DNA of 40,382 nucleotides from Acidobacteriota bacterium (GTDB lineage: Bacteria > Acidobacteriota > Vicinamibacteria > Vicinamibacterales > SCN-69-37), in contig SYFT01000013.1 of NCBI GenBank assembly GCA_005799825.1, positions 1 through 40,382 on the forward strand, in the 5' to 3' direction. Positions 34,690 to 40,382 of this stretch are shown piece by piece. A program made the position numbers and the translations under genes. Within the stretch, counting starts at the first letter, position 1; each line of letters starts with the position of its first letter. A model generated the notes under the pieces. That model was not told where the DNA came from. It made no database searches and saw only the letters and a program-made list of their open reading frames with translations.

Positions 34690-35505
34690 ATGACCCCAAA
34701 ATACGCGCACCTGCTCGATCGCACAGTCCGGTATCTTGAGGCGGGGGACGGCCGGCCCGTCGTGCTGCTCCACGCATTTCCCCTCAGCGCGGACCAGTGG
34801 CTGCCGCAACTACATCGGGTGCCGCCGGGATGGCGCATGATCGCCCCCGACGTGCGCGGCTTCAGGGGGATTGGGCAGGCCTATCAGGATGTGGGCCTCG
34901 ACACCGCCACAATGGCGACGCACGCGGCCGACGTACTCAGCCTGATGAACCATCTGGATTTGGACCGCGCGGTGGTCGGAGGGCTGTCGATGGGGGGATA
35001 CATCACGTTGGCGGTGGCCAAGGTCGCGGGCCGTCGGCTGGACGGACTCGTGCTGGCCGACACCAGGGCCACGGCCGACAACGAGGCCGGCCGTGCTGCG
35101 CGTGATGCGATGATCACGCTCGTCGCCGAGAAGGGGCCCGAAGCCGTGGCGGATGCGGTGTTGCCGAAGTTGATCGGTCAGACCACACACCGCGAACAGC
35201 CTGAGCTTGCCGACGCTCTCAAGGCGCTGATCCTGCGCAATACCACTCAGGCTATCGCCTCCGCTGTGCGTGCAATGAAGCTCCGGGAGGATGCGAACGC
35301 GTGGCTGACCTCGATCACCTGCCCGACCCTGGTGGTCTGTGGCGCCGAGGATGTGCTGACGCCACCTTCAGACAGCGAGGCGCTTGCGGCCGGTATCCCA
35401 GGCGCCGGCCTGGTGGTGATTCCTGGTGCCGGGCATCTGTCGAATCTTGAATCGCCGATGAGGTTCACGGAAAGTCTCCACCGGTTCCTCGGCCGGATAT
35501 CATAG
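34690..35505 (+). CDS. Alpha/beta hydrolase (esterase/haloperoxidase-like)
   Basis: ATG 34690 gives 271 residues. Longer frames run into the divergent FKBP gene and are rejected. Motifs are RPVVLLHAFPLSADQW (oxyanion), APDVRGFRG, VVGGLSMGGYITL (nucleophile Ser in GLSMGG), LVVCGAEDVLTPP (acid Asp) and IPGAGHLSNLESP (His). All three catalytic residues are present and there is no signal peptide. It belongs to the broad esterase, 3-oxoadipate enol-lactonase and haloperoxidase group; the substrate cannot be told. The SDR gene follows after 7 bases. Confidence 0.88.
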   Translation: MTPKYAHLLDRTVRYLEAGDGRPVVLLHAFPLSADQWLPQLHRVPPGWRMIAPDVRGFRGIGQAYQDVGLDTATMATHAADVLSLMNHLDLDRAVVGGLSMGGYITLAVAKVAGRRLDGLVLADTRATADNEAGRAARDAMITLVAEKGPEAVADAVLPKLIGQTTHREQPELADALKALILRNTTQAIASAVRAMKLREDANAWLTSITCPTLVVCGAEDVLTPPSDSEALAAGIPGAGLVVIPGAGHLSNLESPMRFTESLHRFLGRIS

Positions 35506-35512
35506 GGCGCCT

Positions 35513-36292
35513 ATGGACCTGCAATTACGCGACAAGGTCGCAATCGTCACAGGCTCGAGCAAAGGCTTGGGCCTGGCGTCGGCGACCGCCCTGATCGAAG
35601 AAGGCGCGCGGGTGACAATCTGCGCCCGCGGCGACGCCGCCCTGCAGGCGGCAGCCGTCCAACTGCGCGCACTGGCTGGTCGCGACGACGCGGTGCTGGC
35701 GGTGAACGCGGATGTATCGACCGCCGAGGGCGCCGCGATCGTCGTGGCGCAGACAGTCGAGACGTTCGGCCGCCTCGACATCCTAATTAACAACGTCGGC
35801 AAGGCCGGCGGTGCCGACATTGTCTCGACCACAGACGATGACTGGACGAGTGCACTCGATCAGACATTGTTTCCTGCCATTCGCCTTTCGCGTGAAGCGG
35901 TGCCGCACCTGCGGCGCACGGGCGCGGGTGTCATTCTGATGATTGCGTCGATCTGGGGACGCGAGTCGGGTGGACGGATGACCTACAACGCCGTGAAAGC
36001 CGCGCAGATCAGTCTGGCTAAGGCGATGGCGCAACAACTGGCCAAAGACAACATTCGCGTGAACAGCCTGGCACCCGGATCGATTTCGTTTGAAGGTGGG
36101 ACATGGTGGACGCGGCAGCGCAACGAGCCAGAGAGGATCGCGGCGTTCATCAAGAGCGAGTTGCCGTTCGGGCGATTTGGGCGCGCCGAAGAAGTAGGGG
36201 CGCTGGTGGCGTTCCTCGCATCGCCGCGCGCCAGTTGGGTGTCGGGGGCCTGCGTCACCGTGGACGGATGTCAGTCACGTTCGAATATCTGA
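35513..36292 (+). CDS. SDR oxidoreductase (FabG-like)
   Basis: The 259-residue product is a classic short-chain dehydrogenase: dinucleotide loop VTGSSKGLGLASA, NADVST, ILINNVGKAGG, catalytic Ser in LMIASIWG, YNAVKAAQISL with the Tyr and Lys, VNSLAPGSISFEGG and the C-terminal SGACVTVDG. The N-terminal TGSSKGLG suits NADP(H) or NAD(H). It reduces or oxidises a carbonyl/alcohol, substrate unknown. It probably shares a transcript with the hydrolase upstream. Its stop region (TGAGG) supplies the ribosome site of the symporter gene. Confidence 0.92.
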   Translation: MDLQLRDKVAIVTGSSKGLGLASATALIEEGARVTICARGDAALQAAAVQLRALAGRDDAVLAVNADVSTAEGAAIVVAQTVETFGRLDILINNVGKAGGADIVSTTDDDWTSALDQTLFPAIRLSREAVPHLRRTGAGVILMIASIWGRESGGRMTYNAVKAAQISLAKAMAQQLAKDNIRVNSLAPGSISFEGGTWWTRQRNEPERIAAFIKSELPFGRFGRAEEVGALVAFLASPRASWVSGACVTVDGCQSRSNI

Positions 36293-36304
36293 GGATCACA
36301 TCAC

Positions 36305-37714
36305 ATGGCTGACGCGATTCAGGAACTTGCCGACCTTCTCTTCAGGCCGTATATCGTCGTCATCCTGTTGGGGACGGGGCTGTTTCTGACGATACGGCTC
36401 AACGTCGTGCAGGTGCGGCGCATTCGCGAAGCGTTCCGCGCCATGGTGACTCGGCAGGCGGGGAGCGGCGTGGGGGCGTTGTCGCCGCTCCAGGCGTTCA
36501 TGACGGCACTTGCGGCGACGATCGGTACGGGCAATATCGCCGGCGTGGCGACCGCCGTGATCTCTGGGGGCCCCGGGGCCTTGTTCTGGATCTGGGTCTA
36601 CGGATTTTTCGCGACGTCCATTAAGTTTTCGGAAGCCGTGCTTGGCGTGAAGTTTCGCGAGCAGGTTGGCGACAAGGTCTTGTCCGGCCCGATGTACTAC
36701 CTGCGCGATGGGCTCAAATCGCCTGCGCTCGCGTGGGCCTACGCGTGTGTCGCCGGCATCGCTGCGCTGACCACGACGCCGTTCACGCAGCCCAACTCCA
36801 TTGCGATCGCAGTACAGCATGTGTGGCCGAGCGGCACGGTGATGCTACCGTTTCTCGGCGAAGTGAATCGGACCGCATTGTTCACCGGCGTGTTGCTCGC
36901 GGTGTTGACCTGGCTGGTTATTATCGGCGGTATCAAGACCATTGGTCGTGCCGTCGAGAAGTTGTCGCCGCTGAAGGTGGGCTTGTATCTGGTGGGTGGC
37001 GCGGTGGTCATCCTTACGTTTATTGACCGCGTGCCGTACGTGCTTGCGATGGTCGTTGATGAGGCGTTTGCGTCACCCGGACGGTCGGGGCTTGGGTTCG
37101 GATTTTTCATTGCGATGCGTTATGGCATTGCGCGTGGCATCTATGCGAATGAGGCCGGGTATGGCACGGCGGCCGTGGCCTACGGTACGGCACGATCAGA
37201 CCGGCCGTCGCAGCAGGGTCTGCAGGCGGTGATGGAAGTGTTCATCGTGTCGTTTGTCACCGGCACGATTAGCGCCATGGCCATTCTGTTGAGCGGCGTT
37301 GCCGAGTCATCGATTGCTGGTCGGCAGGCGTGTGCGGCCGTCGAGGAGGTCGCTCGGGCGGCGTGTATGGCCGGCGTGCCTACGAGCACTACGGCGGTCG
37401 CGACGGCCTTCAACATGGCCGTGCCGACGGTCGGCGGTTGGGTCGTGGCGTTCTGCGCCTTCCTGTTCGGGTACACCACGCTGATTGGCTGGGCGTACTA
37501 CGGCGAACAGTTCCTCGAGTACATCCTGGGCCGATCGGTCACGATGCCGTACCGCTACGCGTATTGCCTGCTGATTCCCATTGGTGCCGTGCTCAAGCCC
37601 GACCTTGTGTGGGCGTGGGGCGATCTGATGAACGGTCTTCAGGTGTTCCCGAACATCATCGGCCTCATCGGGCTGAGCGGCGTCGCCGCCGGCTACGCCC
37701 GCGGCAAGACCTAA
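36305..37714 (+). CDS. Sodium:alanine/glycine symporter (AGCS family)
   Basis: The 469-residue product is an integral inner-membrane carrier with about 10-11 helices. AGCS marks are GALSPLQAFMTALAATIGTGNIAGV (here split as ALSPLQAFMTALAATIG and GTGNIAGVATAV), GGPGALFWIWVYGFF, KFSEAVLGVKFRE, GPMYYLRDGL and YANEAGYGTAAVAYG. It imports alanine or glycine with Na+. GAGG (36291-36294) is 10 bases from ATG 36305. The stop TAA (37712-37714) lies in the left outer arm of a palindrome (37711-37773) that may end its transcript. Confidence 0.94.
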   Translation: MADAIQELADLLFRPYIVVILLGTGLFLTIRLNVVQVRRIREAFRAMVTRQAGSGVGALSPLQAFMTALAATIGTGNIAGVATAVISGGPGALFWIWVYGFFATSIKFSEAVLGVKFREQVGDKVLSGPMYYLRDGLKSPALAWAYACVAGIAALTTTPFTQPNSIAIAVQHVWPSGTVMLPFLGEVNRTALFTGVLLAVLTWLVIIGGIKTIGRAVEKLSPLKVGLYLVGGAVVILTFIDRVPYVLAMVVDEAFASPGRSGLGFGFFIAMRYGIARGIYANEAGYGTAAVAYGTARSDRPSQQGLQAVMEVFIVSFVTGTISAMAILLSGVAESSIAGRQACAAVEEVARAACMAGVPTSTTAVATAFNMAVPTVGGWVVAFCAFLFGYTTLIGWAYYGEQFLEYILGRSVTMPYRYAYCLLIPIGAVLKPDLVWAWGDLMNGLQVFPNIIGLIGLSGVAAGYARGKT

Positions 37715-37773
37715 AAAGATTAAAAGACGTCGGGTGTCTTTTTCCTGCAAAAAGACACCAGATATCTTTTTAG
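37711..37773. repeat. GACGTCGGGTGT-family double palindrome after the symporter gene
   Basis: The outer arms CTAAAAAGAT (37711-37720) and ATCTTTTTAG (37764-37773) pair perfectly. Inside, GGTGTCTTTTT (37733-37743) pairs with AAAAAGACACC (37749-37759) across CCTGC. It can be read as two 23-base units in inverted order, each like the apbE palindrome. The strong stem and T-runs could terminate transcription. Confidence 0.8.
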
Positions 37774-37827
37774 ATTCACAGTTTCGCCTATTGATCGCCT
37801 TGCAACCGGCTGGTACGATGACCCCTC

Positions 37828-40287
37828 ATGTCCAGCCTGCCGGTTCTTCCAGTTGACGCGCGCAGCAAGGACGAATCGCTCACCCAGGCCCTGTCGCGGA
37901 TGCTCTCGGAGCACGATCGCGCGCTCAGAGCGTCCGAAGACGACCCCCACGTCACCGCCGTGCGTCGGCTGGACGCGGTCGACGCGCAGTTCGCACCCTT
38001 TCCTGACTCACTCGACCCACGCCTCCTGAAGGCGATCACGGGCCGGGGCATTTCGCAGCTGTATACCCATCAGGCCGAAGCTGTCGGCCATGCCATGGCC
38101 GGCCGGAACGTTGTGACGATCACGCCGACGGCCTCGGGCAAGACGCTCTGCTACAACCTGCCGGTGATGGACGCGATCCTGAAAGACTCGTCCACGCGCG
38201 CGTTGTATCTGTTCCCGACCAAAGCCCTCGCGCAGGATCAGCTCGCGGAACTGCATCAACTGGCTGAACTAATCGGCGTCGAAGGCGGTGGTGACATCGG
38301 CGTATTCACCTACGACGGCGACACCCCGCAGGACGCCAGGCGGGCCATTCGGGGCCGCGCGCATGTCGTATTGAGCAACCCGGACATGGTGCATTCGGGC
38401 ATCCTGCCGCACCATCCTCGGTGGGCGAAGCTGTTCGAGAACCTGAAGTTCGTCATCATCGATGAACTGCACGCGTATCGAGGCGTGTTCGGCAGTCACC
38501 TGGGCAACATCTTGCGGCGTCTGGATCGCGTGTGCCGCCACTACGGGTCGTCGCCCACGTTCATCTGTTCATCGGCCACCATCGCTAATCCCCGCGACCT
38601 GGCCCAGCGGCTCACCGGTGCGCCCTTTGAGCTTGTGGAGAACAGCGGCGCGCCGCGCGGAGAGAAGTACTTCATCTTCGTGAATCCGCCGGTGGTCAAC
38701 GCGCAGCTTGGGATCCGGCGCTCGTACCTGGCCGAGACCCGGCGCGTAGCGATCGAGTTCCTCAAGCGGGGCCTGCAGATCATTGTGTTCGCGCAGAGCC
38801 GCCTCTCCACGGAGATTCTCACTACCTACATGAAGGATGCGTTCGCCGGCCCTCTTGGTGTCGCCGACGTGGTGCGCGGGTATCGCGGCGGCTATTTACC
38901 GCTACGTCGGCGTGAAATCGAGCGCGGTCTTCGAAGCGGCGAGGTGCGATGTGTCGTGTCGACGAGCGCGCTCGAACTGGGCATCGACATCGGAGCGCTG
39001 GACGTGGCCGTGATGGCCGGCTATCCGGGCTCCATTGCCGCCACGTGGCAGCGCGCGGGACGTGCGGGTCGGCGGTCGGGTCGGTCGGCGGCCGTGCTGG
39101 TGGCGTCGAGTGCACCCATCGATCAGTTCGTGGCGCGCAACCCCGACTATTTCTTCGACGCCTCGCCCGAACACGCGCTCGTGAATCCCGACAACCTGCA
39201 CATCCTGCTCGATCATGTGAAGTGCGCTGCGTTCGAACTGCCGTTTACCACCACATCCACCCTCGGCTCGTTCAACGTACAGGAGATGCTGTCGATCCTC
39301 AGTGAAGAAGCATTCGTCCAGAAGGCCGGCGACCAGTGGCAGTGGACCCACGAGTCGTATCCAGCTGACGCCGTGAGCCTGCGGTCGGTCAGCTCCGATA
39401 ATTTCATCATCGTGGACCTGACCAACGGTGAGCGGGTGATCGGTGAGACCGATTTCACCAGCGGCCCGTCTGTGCTGCATGAAAAAGCCATCTACATCAT
39501 GGAGGGACAGCTCTATCAGGTCGAGCGCCTAGACTTTGATGGCCGCAAGGCGTTTGTGCGAGCTGTGGAGTGCGACTACTACACCGATGCGATCGACTAC
39601 ACGAAGGTGACGATTCTGGACGACATGACCTCGAGGACTGTGGAAATGACGTCGGGTGTTTGTTCCAGTGACGACAGCGTGGAACAAATACCCGACGTCA
39701 TTTCCGCCTCCGAGCTCGTTTCGTCTCCCGCCCACCACGGCGAAGTCCACGTCGTGTCGCGTGTGGTGGGATTCAAAAAAATCAAGTTCTATACGAACGA
39801 AAATATCGGCTCGGGCGAGCTGGACCTCCCTGAGCAGCAGATGCACACCTCGTCGTACTGGCTGAGGATTCCGATGGAGATGATGAATGCGCTGCCGCAC
39901 GGCCTGGCCGACAAGCGAGACGGTGTCCTCGGCTTGGCTTGTGCGATGCGGAACGTCGCGCCGCTCCTGCTGATGTGTGACAGTCACGACCTCGGCTTGT
40001 CGGTGGACGGCGTCACCACGGAGGAGGCTGCGGCGCGAGTGGCAGCGACCATCGAGCCGACGATCTTCATCTACGACAACTACCCCGGTGGTATCGGATT
40101 CAGCGAGCCGCTCTACAGCATGCACGGCGACCTCGTCGCCAAGACCCGTGAACTCATCGACGGTTGCCCATGTCGGTCAGGATGCCCGTCGTGCGTGGGG
40201 CCTGAAGGCAACACGGGCCCGCTCGCCAAAACCGTCGCCTCACATCTATTGAGACTACTGTCGCCGACTGAGATACAGAGCGCATGA
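37828..40287 (+). CDS. DEAD/DEAH helicase with DUF1998 (MrfA/YprA-like)
   Basis: The 819-residue product has helicase motifs: YTHQAEAVGHAMAGRN, TPTASGKTLCYNLP (K105, Walker A), FPTKALAQDQ, IIDELHAYRG (D212, motif II), FICSSATIANP, VFAQSRLSTEIL, TSALELGIDIGALD and GRAGRRSGRSA (motif VI). The DUF1998 C-terminal domain ends with four Cys (C780, C782, C786, C789), as in MrfA of Bacillus subtilis, a repair helicase for mitomycin lesions. A 64-base palindrome (39642-39705) codes residues 605-626 as a loop insert. The stop overlaps the next gene (RNase H-like) by 4 bases, the same pairing as mrfA/mrfB. Confidence 0.93.
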   Translation: MSSLPVLPVDARSKDESLTQALSRMLSEHDRALRASEDDPHVTAVRRLDAVDAQFAPFPDSLDPRLLKAITGRGISQLYTHQAEAVGHAMAGRNVVTITPTASGKTLCYNLPVMDAILKDSSTRALYLFPTKALAQDQLAELHQLAELIGVEGGGDIGVFTYDGDTPQDARRAIRGRAHVVLSNPDMVHSGILPHHPRWAKLFENLKFVIIDELHAYRGVFGSHLGNILRRLDRVCRHYGSSPTFICSSATIANPRDLAQRLTGAPFELVENSGAPRGEKYFIFVNPPVVNAQLGIRRSYLAETRRVAIEFLKRGLQIIVFAQSRLSTEILTTYMKDAFAGPLGVADVVRGYRGGYLPLRRREIERGLRSGEVRCVVSTSALELGIDIGALDVAVMAGYPGSIAATWQRAGRAGRRSGRSAAVLVASSAPIDQFVARNPDYFFDASPEHALVNPDNLHILLDHVKCAAFELPFTTTSTLGSFNVQEMLSILSEEAFVQKAGDQWQWTHESYPADAVSLRSVSSDNFIIVDLTNGERVIGETDFTSGPSVLHEKAIYIMEGQLYQVERLDFDGRKAFVRAVECDYYTDAIDYTKVTILDDMTSRTVEMTSGVCSSDDSVEQIPDVISASELVSSPAHHGEVHVVSRVVGFKKIKFYTNENIGSGELDLPEQQMHTSSYWLRIPMEMMNALPHGLADKRDGVLGLACAMRNVAPLLLMCDSHDLGLSVDGVTTEEAAARVAATIEPTIFIYDNYPGGIGFSEPLYSMHGDLVAKTRELIDGCPCRSGCPSCVGPEGNTGPLAKTVASHLLRLLSPTEIQSA
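39642..39705. repeat. GACGTCGGGTGT-family palindrome inside the helicase gene
   Basis: Arms of 26 bases (39642-39667 and 39680-39705) pair at 25 of 26 positions across a 12-base loop. The left arm holds GACGTCGGGTGT (39648-39659), shared with the palindromes at 26273 and 37711. The frame stays open through it, adding about 21 residues (TSGVCSSDDSVEQIPDV). Confidence 0.85.
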
Positions 40288-40382
40288 GGGACCTCGCCTC
40301 GCGCCTTCGCGCGATAGTGCGAGACCAGCGGCGCGAGCCGACGATCGAGCCGTGCGAGACCGCCGGGAGGGCGGTCTCGCAC
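40284..40382 (+). CDS. RNase H-like nuclease partner (MrfB/YprB-like), 5' end only
   Basis: ATG 40284 overlaps the helicase stop (ATGA). Thirty-three codons are in the window, starting MRDLASRLRAIVRD, which fits the N-terminal helix of RNase H-fold proteins that follow MrfA-type helicases. The rest is beyond the window, so the domain itself is not seen; the call rests on position, overlap and the short start. The last 31 bases form a perfect hairpin inside the frame. Confidence 0.5.
   Translation, partial: MRDLASRLRAIVRDQRREPTIEPCETAGRAVSH
40352..40382. repeat. Perfect 13-base hairpin at the window end
   Basis: GTGCGAGACCGCC (40352-40364) pairs with its exact complement at 40370-40382 across GGGAG. 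GTGCGAGACC also occurs at 40317-40326 in direct orientation. It may extend beyond the window edge. It lies inside the partial nuclease frame. Confidence 0.6.

Overview
The window is high-GC bacterial chromosome with no phage, plasmid, rRNA, tRNA or CRISPR content. Several traits suggest a soil or freshwater Acidobacteriota, perhaps of the Vicinamibacteria type. These are a DUF5916 outer-membrane protein, a TonB-dependent receptor, several Tat-exported Gfo/Idh/MocA oxidoreductases with TIM-barrel isomerases and a DUF1080 protein, DUF1028 and DUF305 proteins, and a MrfA-type helicase. The phylum is an inference from gene content, not from a marker gene.

Layout. Positions 51-507 hold a deletion scar: the first codons of a preA-like gene run directly into a broken NCS1 nucleobase transporter. 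Positions 543-7114 carry a DUF5916 protein, a zinc-ribbon SDR, a secreted alpha/beta hydrolase, a DinB-like protein and the GTPase YchF. A wrecked hydrolase gene lies at 7127-7959, followed by a DUF1028 protein. A TonB-dependent receptor (minus) and an amidohydrolase (plus) diverge from a 21-bp gap at 10971-10991. Positions 12423-17118 hold IlvE, an M23 peptidase, DUF1015 and SerC. A DUF305/LVIVD lipoprotein pair (minus) diverges from a parvulin lipoprotein. Positions 21084-22543 are a decayed island with a membrane-protein remnant and a hipA remnant, bounded by repeats.

Positions 22551-32939 form a sugar-oxidation cluster in three transcription blocks. It encodes four Gfo/Idh/MocA proteins (three with Tat signals), two Tat-exported TIM-barrel isomerase-like proteins, a DUF1080 (3-keto-glycoside hydrolase type) protein, a SUMF1-fold protein and two ApbE flavin transferases. 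The reading offered here is an envelope-located pathway that oxidises glycosides and then cleaves them, but the substrate cannot be told from sequence. Next come a full-length ypfJ-type metallopeptidase pseudogene, an FKBP lipoprotein, an alpha/beta hydrolase, an SDR and an AGCS amino-acid symporter. The window ends with a mrfA-like helicase and the first codons of its likely mrfB-like nuclease partner.

The least ordinary material is non-coding. One repeat family is built from tandem 8-nt units (consensus TKRGGAAC), often as inverted pairs, at six sites. It nearly always sits on a gene's stop codon. A second palindrome family with core GACGTCGGGTGT occurs at three loci, twice inside open reading frames without breaking them. 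Five gene remnants in 40 kb point to active gene loss.
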